From positions 1-64,000 of the forward strand of contig JAODTK010005653.1 of assembly GCA_026419785.1 (NCBI GenBank): 64,000 nucleotides of DNA, read 5' to 3'. A program made the translations under genes and the position numbers. Positions 45,565 through 57,355 of the stretch are shown piece by piece. This stretch comes from Sclerodactyla briareus. Taxonomy: Eukaryota > Echinodermata > Holothuroidea > Dendrochirotida > Sclerodactylidae. Positions within the stretch are counted from its first letter, which is position 1. The number at the start of each line of letters is the position of its first letter. The notes under the pieces were generated by a model. It saw only the letters and a list, made by a program, of their open reading frames with translations. It searched no databases and was not told where the DNA came from.

Positions 45565-45990
45565 ACACGATAACTCGACCCCATCTAGATGATAACTTCA
45601 GACTGGTAATTGGTGTTCCCCATGATGAGTACATGACCCATTGTTTGGGGGGTCAGGTCAGACTTCCACTGAGGTCACTAGAGGTCAAAGGCGAACACTT
45701 TGTGAACAACACGATATCAGAATGGTGGTTCCCTGATCGGTCCAAATGTGGTGTTGTCGCTTTCTCATGGGTAGTAAGCAAGGAACCCTATTGCTTTTGG
45801 TATAGGTTCCGGGGGTGGAATTTGGAAAGAGAAAATTTGTGACAAGTCAATAATTTGGCCAATTTGGGTTGGAACATTGTAACCGGACCCATGGATGGAT
45901 GAAGGAGGTATATGGTAGTGTGGTCCCCCATGATGAGTACATATTGAACCCTATGTTTGAGGTCAGGTCAGAGGTCAACAGCTGGTCTAA
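45565..45990. repeat. Nested ~320-bp repeat with AGGTCA half-sites, copy 1
   Basis: Each array copy holds two diverged units of ~320 bp starting AACTCGACCCCA-CT-GATG and containing CCCCATGATGAGTACATG and AGGTCA clusters. Here the first unit has AGGTCA-CTAG-AGGTCA (45672-45687, a direct repeat with spacer 4) and the second has three half-sites at 45960-45977, the last two spaced by one base. Confidence 0.65.
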
Positions 45991-47002
45991 TCTACCAGTG
46001 GCCTTGTGTGTGGCTATAGGTTGTAAGGAAGAGTCAAGGAATCACCAAGCCTTTTGGCCTCCTGGTTATATGTGTTTTATGTAAAAGGCACAAATTACAC
46101 ACTTTATTGTGCGATCAGTCAAAAAATAACCAAAACAACGGGTATTTGTATCTTTATTGAGGGAAAAGGTACCAAAGACTCAAAATGAAGAATTCCGCAT
46201 TTTTTGTGCTGGAAATTGCTTGAAATTCTTATGATTATGAATATTTTGGGGGAAAATGGTTGTTTTCAGACCTATTTTGATTAAATTTTGTCTCATTCCC
46301 CCCACCCAACTCGCAATAGTAGCATGTAGAAACGATGAACAAGTTCCACATTTGCGATGAAACCCTGCAACTCCGAAGATTTCTTCCTGTCGTTTAATCG
46401 GCATTATTTCAATTTTCTGAACTTATCCAATTTCCATTCGGGGGGTATTTCAATTTTGCAAAAGCAAAATTGCCCAAATATTTATTCTCACAATTTCATT
46501 TTTTTTTAACCGCGGATCGACACGCAACGATACACTAAAACAAGGTTGGGATTGTATTCCCCAATAAGTAGGGCATGCGACACCGCACCCGACCGATTCA
46601 GCAGACCTTACATATGTCACAGGGGACCCTAGGAAGCATGCGTACACAATGGAAACCACGAGGAAGAAAACACCTGGAGCATAGGGTTGCGTGGTCAATT
46701 TGAAACACAGCACGGGCGTGGGTCTGCACTCAAAACATAAACAAACACACAGTTCAGCAGTGTTTCGTCCCTATAGAAACGGGGCATTGTGCCCACGGTA
46801 GGAAAAAAACACACTGCAATCAGTGTTCCCCCGGCCAGTAATTGAAAACGACATCAGGAGTCCAATGGTGAATGCACACCATATTCATGGTAAAAAAAAT
46901 AAACTAGAGAACTCCGGACAAAAGATAACGAAGCGAAATACAAATGTACGGAGCGGAGGAACGCTAAATAAAATTAAATGCACGAGGCCCCTGTCAGCTT
47001 CT

Positions 47003-47751
47003 TTAGCAGTAGCTAATCAGGGCCCGCTTGTGGCGTTGAGCACTAGTCCCTGTTTCATTGATGTGTTTCGCGATGTTCAAAAAACTCGTAACTAACTCTA
47101 AAGTTCCAGTCTGATTACTGTGTTTGGCATCGGATTCTAGAGCCGAGAATGTCAAGGACGCGTTGCGTGGCTTCATTCGACTGAAAGGCGAGTTCCGAGA
47201 AGTTGTTAACGGGTGGGCACGGATTGTACACCGGCTTAAATGGAACGACTGCGAATTTTCAAGCAGTATATTGATTTCCTGACTGGAGAAATCAGAAAAA
47301 TGCAGAACAGTTGTTGCCATCAGTCCCAGGACTCGAGCGTTCGTTAGTATAACAAAGCGATCGGCGTTTTTTATCATTCTCGGATGTATCTGATAACCTG
47401 TCAAATGGCGACACCAAAATGCACCCATTACGTGAGTACGGTACGTTTAGGTTTATACTTCACCAGCTGATCTCTTGTACTTGATCGAATGTTTCGTGTC
47501 GTAGGATTGTATCCTCGTTGCGTTTGTGTGAATGCCCGTAGTGGGTTGATAAAAAGGTAGTCGGAGGGCAGGCTGGGTATATAGGTCATTAGCAATGGTG
47601 CAGTTGAACAGTTCGGTTGGAGCGGACTAATCACTAAGTCCAAAAGTAGTAACAGATCGTCGAATCGCAATATTTCACGGTCCGTGCTAATGTCCATAGT
47701 ATTTGAGAGCACAAGCAATATGGACCCCTGGGGTGTTTCGGAAACCTCCAA
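47003..47751 (-). CDS. Unknown minus-strand frames in array copy 2
   Basis: Two abutting open frames of 107 and 141 codons (47428-47751 and 47003-47428) run in the same direction, with one change of frame at 47428. They contain TTRNIRSSTRDQLVKY, then CRHLTGYQI, VLGLMATTV, LHFSDFSSQEINILL and RNASLTFSALES. Related frames carry RNIRSSTRDQLVKY exactly in copies 1 and 4. The plus strand of the same region has stops in the comparable stretch. I do not recognise the family and see no start or splice signals. It could be an old coding sequence carried in the array. Confidence 0.3.
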
Positions 47752-48049
47752 AAATCTGAAGCAAATTTGTCCTCCGTTTTAAACCCCCTCTTTATTGAGA
47801 GGGGGCGAGCGATAGATGGATACAATTCGTTGGTATAAAAATCATTCGACGTTAGAGTTAGATCGAAATGTTTGAAGGATTATAGATCCAAGAGATTACC
47901 AGTCTTACCTCATGGTACTACATGGTTTTCCGACGGACAACATGCAGTTTTACCCATTATTTGACAACGAATGAAAGCGCTTACTCGCCCTATCTTTTCC
48001 GTTTTACACCACCCTTCCTTATTTAATGTGGAGGAACACTAGATTATTG

Positions 48050-48130
48050 AGTACAATTGTATGACATCATTCGATATGAAATCATTCGTATAGGACCTCA
48101 TTTCGGAGATGACATTCATTTGGACCATAG
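48050..48130. repeat. 16-bp TGACATCATTCGTATA repeats, array copy 2
   Basis: Same short tandem repeat as at 45090-45175, with more base noise. Confidence 0.55.
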
Positions 48131-48515
48131 TGGGGGTTAAGAACTATTTATTGGGGGTGTACCGTTGTGGCGAGCCCTTGGTGGCGTTGTGATCCATCAT
48201 GAAGTGCACTTGCCGAAGTGTTGTGCCATGTAGTGTGTTAGTGTGTGCGTTTGCGTGTCAGTCAGAATTTTTTGAGTTGCCGAACGTTAGAAAAACTTTG
48301 CACACGCCTGAATAGTCTATAGACTGAAACTATCAAACTTACTTTAAGGGGATAAACACATTTTGCGAGCAATTTTATTTTTTTCATATTCTTCACTATT
48401 TTTGAATATATCACTGATACATGTGATTGATTTTTGATTCCTTGACGAAGTCGGAGGAGGAATCATGCAGTCGTGCCAGAGTGTGTGTGTGTGTATGTAT
48501 GTGGTGACATTGGTG

Positions 48516-48945
48516 TGAACACGATAACTCGACCCCATCTAGATGTTTGATGAAGCTCAACGTTGGTATATGGGTTCCCCCATGATGCGTACACGAACCC
48601 TACTTGTTTGGGGTCAGGTCAGGACGTCATATGAGGTCACTAGAGGTCAAAGTTGAAAAACTTTGTGAAAACGTAAGTCCAGAATGGTTTGGTGGTCGGG
48701 TCCAAATTTGGTGTTGTGATTGCTTCTCATGGGGAGGACAGGAAACCCTATTGTCTCTTTTGGTATAGGTCGGGGTGAATTTTGGTCACAGTAGAAAATT
48801 TGTGAAAAGTCAATTATTGGCAATTTTGGCCTTGTGAAAAAGATAACGCGACCCCACCTAGTTGGATAAAGTGCAACTTGGTTTATGGGTTCCCCATGAG
48901 AGTACATGAACCCTTTGTTTTGGTGTGTGGTCAGAGGTCATACAG
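48516..48945. repeat. Nested ~326-bp repeat with AGGTCA half-sites, copy 2
   Basis: GATAACTCGACCCC at 48520 and GATAACGCGACCCC at 48843 mark two units. The spacer-4 pair AGGTCACTAGAGGTCA lies at 48634-48649. Confidence 0.65.
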
Positions 48946-49968
48946 CTGGTACAATCTCCCATTGTCCTTGTGTGGGTGGCCAGGTTGTCAGGAAGATCAA
49001 GGAATCACCAAGCCTTTTGGGCCTCCTGGTAATTGTGTCGTTATGTAAAAAAGCACAAATTACAATTTATTGATTGCGATCAGCCAAAAAGAACCATCCA
49101 AAAACGTGTATTTAGAGGGGGGAAACAAGGTACCCCAAAGAATCAAAATGAAGAATTTTCCAGATTTGTGCTGGGAAATTGCTGGGAAATTCTTATGATT
49201 ATGAAGGATTGTTGGGGAAGGGGGAGGAAATGGTTTGTTTTCAGACATATTTTGATAAAATTCTTCTATTTTCCCAACTCGCAAAAAAGTAGGAATGTAG
49301 AGAAGAAAATGACTGAACAGTTCCACATTTGCGATGAAATCCTGCAAACTCCGAAGAATTCTTTCCTGTTAGGGTAATCGTCAAATTATTCAATTTCTGA
49401 AATATCCATTTCCATTAGGTTATTTATCCATTCTGCAACAAGCCAAAATTTGCCCAAATATTTAATTCTTCACAAAGTTCCCTTTTTTTTAACCGCGGGA
49501 TGACCCACCTACACTAAAACAATAGGGTTCGTGTATTCCCAATAAGAGCATGCGCACCGCTCTCCGATTCAGCCAGCTTACATATGTACACAGGGACCTT
49601 AGGAAGCATGCGGTCACAGACCCACGAGGAATGCAAAACACCATGGAGCCATAGTGTTTCGGGATCAATTTGAACACAGCACGGGCGTGGGGTGCTGCAC
49701 TACAAAAATCACACACACACACACGTTTCAGCAGTGTTTCGTACCAAGAAAACGGGCATTTGCCCACGGTTAGGAAACAACATTACTGCAATTCAGTGTT
49801 CCACAGACCGGTAATTTGAGAACGAACATCACGGAAGTCCCAATGGTGTAAATGCACACCATTATTCAGGTAAAAAAAAATACAACTCGGAGAACTCCCC
49901 GACAAAAGAATAATCGAAGCTGTGAAAACAAAGTCGAGCGGAGGGATGAGGAAGAAACGCAAATAACA

Positions 49969-50943
49969 TAAGCTTCAACTGGAGAGCGTTGTCGAACCAA
50001 ATCTTATATTTTATTGTATAACACAAAGAGATGCAGTGTATCTTTTTATTTAAAAACTCCAAGGGGCAGCCCCGCTGATTTCCGGCCTCTGCTACGAAGC
50101 CTCACTTCGTCGTCAATCACGCGCGGCCCGCGTTGCGCCAAAGGGCAGGAAAACCCGAGGATCAGCCTCGGGTTGGTTTGCAACACACTGTGTCACGACG
50201 TGTTGGAGGACTCGAGACCGGTTCGGTTCGAGACCACTTTTGGAGAGGGGACTCGGGTCTCGGACTCGAAATTCCAATGCTCGAACTCGGTCTCGGACTC
50301 GGTGCTGGAACTTGGGGACTCCGTCGAGTCCAGGTTTTCAAGACCGCACAATAAATTCCGTGAAAAATCCTCAATATCATGGAACTAGCAATGCAAAATC
50401 CTAATGAATGCAGGTATTACAAGTGCACTACAGAGAGAGCGGCTTAAGGCTGTATGCCTTTCCTGACCCGCTATAATAGTCAGAAGCACCAGATGGCCAA
50501 GTCTTAAGTTAGTGGTGTCTAAAGGAGAACCATCGACAGTAGCCGAACAATATTTCCCAAGCAAAGCGTTTCATCACATGGGTGCCTGACGCTCTACATT
50601 AGATCCGTCATGAGTGGGGACCTAAGTCACCACGAGTGTCCATACATGAATATCGCAATTACACTGGCAGTTTCCAAAGACTACAGGTAATTGTTAGTTT
50701 GGTCGTCGTCGTAATGTATAAACTAGAATACGATTAACCGTGTCATTAAGGCGATGGATAGTGGTTCAAGCAGGTTGTCAAAAGTACCGTACTATGCTCG
50801 ATCTGGTTTCTCAGTACGTCGACAGTTAATCGCACTTCCAACTCAAAAAAAACGTCCTAAATAGTTCGGAATCAAACGTGGCAGCTTGGCTGTAACATCC
50901 GGTCCTATATGTCCTTTAGTATCCGTACATCGAGTTCCGGGTC
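49969..50943. repeat. Array spacer 1, with lectin 5' block
   Basis: This begins AGCTTCAACTGGAGAGCG, contains GACTCGAGACCGGTTCGGTT with CTCGGTCTCGGACTCGG repeats (50220-50340), and from ~50600 matches the 5' block of lectin unit 1 (11150-11460) and unit 3 (58060-58340), including TACGTCGACAGTTAATCGCA. It ends at TTCCGGGTCAAG, where array copy 3 takes over. Confidence 0.75.
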
Positions 50944-51719
50944 AAGAATTTTCCAAGCAGTATATTATTTCCTGAATGGAGAACATCAGAAAAATGCAGA
51001 GAAACAGTTGTTGCATCAGTCCCCAGGCTCGACGGTCGAGTATAACAAAGGAGATCGGGTTGATCATTCGGAGTATCTGAAAAACCTGTCAAATGGGGAC
51101 ACCAATAGCACCATTACCGTGAGTACGGTACTGTTAGCGTCATATGACCAGCTGATTCTGTACTTGATCGAAGGTTTAGTGGGTCGTACGATTGTATCCT
51201 CGTTGCGTTTTTGGTTCTGTAATGGCCCGTAGTGGAGTGATAAAAATTGTAGTCGGAGGGCAGGTGTGTCTATAGTCATTAGCAATTGTGCAAGTGACAG
51301 TTCGGGGAGCGACGAATCACATCCAAGTATGTAAACAGATCGCGATCCTCAAGATTCACTGTCCGTGCTATTGTGCCATATGTATGTTGAGAAGCACAGA
51401 GGAAATATGAGAGCTGGTGTTGTTTCCGGAACCTCCAAAGATGAAGCAAATGTGTCCTCAGGTTTACACCCAATCTTATTTGAAGATGGAGACGATTAGA
51501 TGAGTACATTTCGTGTGGTAAAATCATTCGCCGTTAGAGTTAGATCGAAATGTTGAAGGTTTATAAGATCCAGAGAACCAGTCTTACTCTAGGTAACTTA
51601 CTCTGGTTTCGAAGGACAACATTTGCAAGTTTTACCCACTATTTGACAACGAATGAAAACGGCACTCGCCCTATCTTTCCGTTGTACACCCACCCTATTT
51701 AAATGTGGATGGCGATAGA

Positions 51720-51810
51720 TGAGTACAATTCGTATATGGTGACATCATTCGTATATGACATTCATGCGTATTATGGACATCATTCCGGATTTTATGAACA
51801 TCATGTTGGT
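51720..51810. repeat. 16-bp TGACATCATTCGTATA repeats, array copy 3
   Basis: Same short tandem repeat, four to five units. Confidence 0.6.
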
Positions 51811-52197
51811 AACCATAGTGGGGGTTTTAAGAACTATTTATGAGGGTACCGTGGTGGGCGTAGCCATTGGTGCCGTGTGATCCATCAGGAAGTGCACTTG
51901 CCGAATTGTGTTGTGCATGTTAGGTGTTAGTGTGTGCGTTTGCGTGTAGTCAGATGTTTTGAGTTGCCGACGTAGAAAATACTTTGCCCACGCCTGGAAT
52001 AATCTATAGAACTGATACTATCAAACTTAAGGGGGGAAAAACACCCTTTGGAGCAAATGATTTTTTTCAGTATTCTTCACTATTTTTGAATATATCACTG
52101 ATACCATGGGGATTGATTTTTGATCCTTGCGAAGTCGGAGGAATATATGCAGTGGCCAGGAAGTGTGTGGTGTGTATGTAGGTGGGACATCTGGCTT

Positions 52198-52640
52198 GTG
52201 AACACGATAAACTCGACCCCATCTCGCTGGATCAAATTCATACATTGTGGATATGTGTTCCCATGAGGAGTACATGACCCATTTGGGGTCAGGTCAGACG
52301 TCATCTGAGGTCACTAGACGTTCAAAGTCTGAAAACTTGTGAACACTATAAGTCAGAATGGGTGGTCTGATCTGGTTCACATTTGGTGTGTCGCTTTCTC
52401 ATGGGGAGTACAGGAAACCCCTATTGTCTTTTGGTATAGGTCGGGAGGTGAATTTTGGTCACAAGTAGGAAAAATTTGGAAAAGTCATTTAAATAATTTG
52501 GCCAAATTTGGCTGGTGAACAAAAGGCAGATAACTGACCCCCCCCTGGATGGATGGAAGCTAAACTTGGATGTGTGTCCCCATGGATGAGTACAATGAAC
52601 CCTATTGTTTGAGGTCAGGTCAGAGGTCATACAGCCGGGT
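52198..52640. repeat. Nested ~324-bp repeat with AGGTCA half-sites, copy 3
   Basis: Two units begin near 52204 and 52528. The spacer-4 pair is degenerate (AGGTCACTAGACGTTCA); the second unit keeps GAGGTCAGGTCAGAGGTCA near 52610-52630. Confidence 0.6.
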
Positions 52641-53668
52641 CAATACTTCCCATTTGGCCTTGTGTGTGGCTATGAGGTTGGTCATGAAGAGTCCAAGGAA
52701 TCACCAAGCCTTTGGCCTCATGGTTAATTGTGTTGTAGTCTGGTAAAAAGGCACAAATTACAACTTTAATTGATGCGATCAGCCCAAAAATAACCAAAAC
52801 GTGTATTTAGAGGGACCGGGTAGGGAACAAGGTACCAAAAAACTAAAATGAAGAATTTTCAGCATTTGTGCTGGAATTGCTTGCAAATTCTGATGATTTG
52901 AATATTTTGGGGGGGGAAAGGGGGAGAACATGGTTGTTTTCAGACATATTTCGATAACTTTTGTTCTATTTTCAACTCGCACAATAGTAGCAGTAGAGAA
53001 ACGACTGAACAGTTCCACATTTGCGATTGAAATCCTCAACTACGAAGATTTGTTCCTGTTAGTTTATCGTCAATTATTTCAATTTTCTGAAATTATCCAA
53101 TTTCCATTCGGATATGTCGCAAATTCTTGCAACAGCCAAATTGGCCCAAATATTTATTCTTCACAATTTCATTTTTTTTTCAACCGCGGATGACCGCAAC
53201 CTACACTAAAAACAATAGGGGTTGTGTATTCCCCAAATAAGAGGCATGCCGCACACGCACTCGGATTCAGCCAGCTTACATATGTACACGGACCTAGGAC
53301 GGCATGCGTAAAAGGACCCCACGAGGAACTTGCATGCAAAAAAACACCATGGAGCCATAGTGTTTCGTGGCCTCAATTGAACACAGAACGGGCGTGGGTG
53401 ATTGCAATACAACATATCACACACCACAACACGTTCAGCATTGTTCGTCCCTATAGAAACGGGCATTGTGCCCACGGTAGGAAACAACATTAAGGCAATC
53501 AGTGTCCCCCGACCGGTTTAATTTGGAAGAAACGACATTCACGGAGTCCAATGTGTAATGCACACCAAGATATTCAGGGAAAACTACAACTCGAGAACTC
53601 CCGAACCAAAAGGATAATCGAGCTGAGGAAATACAAATTACGGAGCGGAGGAAACGCTAAATAACATA

Positions 53669-54651
53669 TGCTTCAATGGAGAGCGTTGTCGAACCAAATC
53701 TTATATTTTATTGTATAGTTGGACAGACAAAGAGCTGCAAGTGTATCTTATAAAAACTCCAAGGCAGCGCCTGATTTCCGGCTCTGCTCGCAGCCTCACT
53801 CTTCTGTCAATCACGCGCGGCCCGCGTTGCGGCCATAGGGCAGGAAGGAACCCAGCAGGATCAGCCTCGGGTGCTGCAAACACTGTTCACGACAGGGTTG
53901 GAGGACGCGAGACCGGTTTCGGTTCTCGAGACACTTTTGGGACTCGGTCTCGGACTCGCAAATGCAATGACTCGAACTCGGTCTCGGATTCGGGCTGCTT
54001 GGGAATAGGGACTCAGTTCGAGTCCAGTTCAAGACCGCACAATAAATTCCTGTGAAAAATCATAATTCATGGTGAACAGGCAATGCAAATCATAATAATG
54101 CAGGTATTACAAGTTCACTACGAGAGAGAGATAACGGCTATATGCCTTTCCTTGACACGCTAATAGTCAGAAAGCCAGATGGCCAAGTAAGTCTTAAGTT
54201 AGTGGTGTTCTAAAGGAGAACCATACAGTAGCAGAAAATATTTCCCAAAGCAAAGCGTTCATTCACATGGGTTGCCTGACGCTCATACATTAGATCCGTC
54301 AGAGTGCGGACCTAAGTCACCACCAGAGTGCCATACATGATATCCGCATACACTTGGCAGTTTCCAGACTAGAGGTAATTGTAGTTTGTTCGTCGTTTCG
54401 TAATGTATAAACTAAGGAATACGTTAAACAGTGTCTTAAGGCAATGGCTACTGTGTTCAGCAGGTTGTCAAGTTAACCCGTACTATGCGCGATCTGAGTT
54501 TCTCAGTTACTGTCGACAGTTAATCGCCACTTTCCACAACTCAATAAAAACGTCCTAATACGTCTCGGAATCAACGTGGCATGCTTGGTTGGCTACCATC
54601 CGTCATATATGGTTCCTTCTTTTAGTATCCGTACATTCGAGTTCGGGTTCA
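53669..54651. repeat. Array spacer 2, with lectin 5' block
   Basis: Same composition and length as spacer 1. CTCGGTCTCGGACTCG motifs lie at 53940-54010 and the lectin-unit block from about 54280 to the GAGTTCGGGTTCAAG junction. Confidence 0.75.
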
Positions 54652-54799
54652 AGAATTTTCCCAAGCAGTATATTGATTTCCTGACTGGGAAATCAGAACA
54701 AAATGCAAGAGAAACAGTTGTGGCCATCAGTCCCCAGGACTCGACGTCGTTAGTCTAACAAAGAGATCGGGTTTATCATCTCGGAGTAATTGAAACCTG

Positions 54800-54982
54800 T
54801 CAAATTGGGACACCAAATGCACCATTACCGGAGTACGGTATGTTAGCGTTATACTTCACCAGCTGATCTCTTGTACTTGATCGAATGTTTCGTGTCGTAC
54901 GGATTGTATCCTCTTTGGGTTTTCGTTTAATGCCCGCGTGGAGTTGATAAAAAATGTAGGTCGGAGGGCAGGCTGTGGTCAT
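54800..54982 (-). CDS. Unknown minus-strand frame in array copy 4
   Basis: This 60-codon frame reads PPTYIFYQLHAG, KEDTIRTTRNIRSSTRDQLV and KYNAN. The peptide RTTRNIRSSTRDQLVKYNAN is identical to copy 1 although the flanking bases have indels. Protein family unknown. Confidence 0.25.
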   Translation of the reverse strand: MTTACPPTYIFYQLHAGIKRKPKEDTIRTTRNIRSSTRDQLVKYNANIPYSGNGAFGVPI

Positions 54983-55439
54983 AGTTCATTAGCAATGTGC
55001 AAGTTGACAGTTCGGTGGAGCGACTAATCACTAAGTCTTAAATTGTAATAGATCGTGAAATATCAACTATGTCACTGCCGTGCTAATGTCCATAGGTTGG
55101 TTGAGAGCACAAGAGACATATGAGACGCCGGGTGTTGTTTCCGGAACCTCCAAATATGAAGCAAATTTGTCCTCCGTTTACACCCACTCTTATTGAGGGG
55201 AGAGCATAGATGAGTTACACTTCGTGTGGTTAAAATAATTCGACGTTAGAGTAGATCGAAATGTTTGAGGATTATATAAGCAGAGATTACCAGTCTTACC
55301 TCATGTACTACTCTGGTTTTCCGACGGACAAACCATTTTGCAGTTTAGCCACTATTGAAACGAATGAAAATGAAAAGCGCTACATCGCCCTATCCTTCGT
55401 TTTTACACCCACCCTATTTAATGTGGGAGCGACGATAGA

Positions 55440-55535
55440 TGAGTACAATTAGTATTATGACATCATTCGTATATGACATCATCGGATATGACCTCATTCG
55501 TATTGACATTGGTGATAGTTGGTAACCATAGGTGT
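55440..55535. repeat. 16-bp TGACATCATTCGTATA repeats, array copy 4
   Basis: Same short tandem repeat, four to five units. Confidence 0.6.
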
Positions 55536-55954
55536 GGTTTAAGAAAACTATGTATGCAGGGCGTACCCGTTGGTGGAGCCGAGCCATTGGTGCCGTTGTG
55601 ATCCATCATTGAAGTGCCACTTGCCGAATGCGTGTGTGTGCATGTTAGGGTGTGTTAGTGTGTGCGTTTGCGTGTCAGTCAGAATTTTTTGAGTTGACGA
55701 ACGTTATAGAAATACTTTGCACCACGCCTCTGAATTTTTGTTTCTCTGAATAGTCTATAGACTGGAAAACTATCAAATTAAGGGGAAAAAACACATTTTG
55801 GAAGAGCAAATTTTATTTTTTCCTATTCTTCATATTTTTTGAATATATCACTGTACATGGTTGATGATTTTTGATCCTTGACGAAGTCGGAGGAAATCTA
55901 TGCAGTAGTGCCAGAGTTGTGTGGGTGTGTATGTCTGTTGTGTGACATCTGGTT

Positions 55955-56385
55955 GTGAACGAGACTCGACCCATCTAGATGGATGAAGCTCATACTTGGT
56001 TATGTGTCCCCCCATGATTGAGTACATGAACCCTATGTTTTGGGTTCAGGGTCAGAGCGTCTCATCGAGGTCACAAAGAGGTCAAAGTCTGAAAAACTTT
56101 GTAACACGATAGTCCAGAATGGTTGGTCTGATCGGGTCCAAATTTGGTGTGTAGCTTTTTACATGGGGAGTACAGGAACCTATTGTCTTTTGGTATAGGT
56201 AGGGCGTGAATTTTGGGCACAAGTAGAAATTTGTGAAAAGTCAATAATTGGCCAATTTGGCTTGGAAACAAGATAACTCGACCCACCTGGATGGAGAAAG
56301 ATCATACTTGGTATGGGTGTCCCCCCATGATGAGTACCATGAAACAAATATTGTTTTGAGGTCAGTCAGGTCCTACAGCTGGTAC
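55955..56385. repeat. Nested ~315-bp repeat with AGGTCA half-sites, copy 4
   Basis: Two units begin near 55965 and 56275. The paired half-sites AGGTCA-CAAAG-AGGTCA lie at 56068-56084, with one extra base in the spacer. Confidence 0.6.
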
Positions 56386-57355
56386 AATCTCCCATGTGTC
56401 CTTGTGTGTGGATTAAGGTTTTCAGGAGAGTCAAGGGAATCACCAAGCCTTTTGGCCTCCTGGTTAATTGTGTAGTTATGTAAAAAGGCCACAAATTACA
56501 AACTTTATTGATGCGATCAGCAAAAATAAACAAAAACGTTGTATTTTAGAGGGAACAACGGTACAAAGATCAAAATGAAGATTTTCCAGCATTGTGCTGG
56601 AAATTGCTTGAACTTTCTTTAGAGTAATGAATATTTTGGGGGAAATGGTTGTTTTCAGACATATTTTGATAAAATTCTGTCTTATTTCCAACTCGCAAAA
56701 TAGTTAGCATGTAGAAACGACTGAAAACAGTTCCACATTTGCCGATTGAAATCCTGCAACTCCGAGATTTTTCCTGTAGTTTTATCGTCAATTATTTCAA
56801 TTTTCTTGAAATATCCAATTTCATTCGGCTATTTCAATTCTTGCAACAAGCCAAAATTTGCCCAAATATTTATGCTTCACAATTTCATTTTTTTTTAACG
56901 CGGGATGACCCGCCACCTACCTAAAAACAATAGGGTTCGGTATCCCAAAAAGAGGCCATGCGCACACGCACTCATGTCAGCCAGCTTACAGATGTACACA
57001 GGACCCTAGGACGCATGGTACACAGACCCCACGAGGAATGCAAACACCATGGAGCCATAGTTGGTTTCGGGGCTCAATTTGACACAGCACGGGCGTGGGT
57101 GGCCTGCACACAAATATCACACACACACACGTTCAGACAGTTGTTTCGTTCCCTATAGAAACGGGCATTGTGCCACGGTAGGAAACAACATTATTGCAAT
57201 CAGTGTTCCCCCGACCGGAATTTGAGAACGACATCCGGAAGTCCAATGGTGTAATGCACACCTATATAAGGTAAAAAATACAACTCGAGAACTCCCGACA
57301 AAAGAATTAATCGAGGCTGAAATACAAATTTACGGAGGGGAAAAAGCTAAATAAC

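Larger units (their letters stand above)
44010..46974. repeat. Array copy 1 (2.97 kb)
   Basis: This is the first of four tandem copies. Landmarks are GATCTCTTGTACTTGATCGA (44515), the 16-bp TGACATCA repeats (~45090-45175), AACTCGACCCCATCTAGATG (45572), the AGGTCA blocks, a poly-T followed by CGCGG (46500-46515) and the end CGGAGGAACGCTAAATAAAA (46957). It begins with AGGCCCCTGTCCAGC and TAGCAGTAG, a ~270-bp 5' part shared only with copy 2. It joins copy 2 directly. Confidence 0.8.
46975..49968. repeat. Array copy 2 (2.99 kb)
   Basis: This has the same order of landmarks as copy 1, including the ~270-bp 5' part (AGGCCCCTGTCAGC at 46984). It ends with GCAAATAACATAAGCTTCAA and is followed by the first spacer instead of another copy. 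Confidence 0.8.
50944..53668. repeat. Array copy 3 (2.72 kb)
   Basis: This starts at AATTTTCCAAGCAGTATATT, thus without the ~270-bp 5' part of copies 1 and 2. All later landmarks are in place (AGCTGATTCTGTACTTGATC at 51150; CACGATAAACTCGACCCCAT at 52202). It is followed by spacer 2. Confidence 0.8.
54652..57355. repeat. Array copy 4 (2.70 kb)
   Basis: This starts at AATTTTCCCAAGCAGTATAT and runs to GCTAAATAACATAAGCTTCA. Landmarks are spaced as in copy 3 (period ~3.71 kb including the spacer). Confidence 0.8.

Noticed and set aside
45549-46084. Plus-strand frames of 97 and 71 codons in array copy 1
   Set aside because: They run through the nested AGGTCA repeat, and the other three copies do not keep the frames.
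50937-51117. Plus-strand exon ending ATTACC|GTGAGT in the array copies
   Set aside because: The donor is good, but a by-eye consensus of the four copies has stops in every plus frame; the minus frame is the better candidate.
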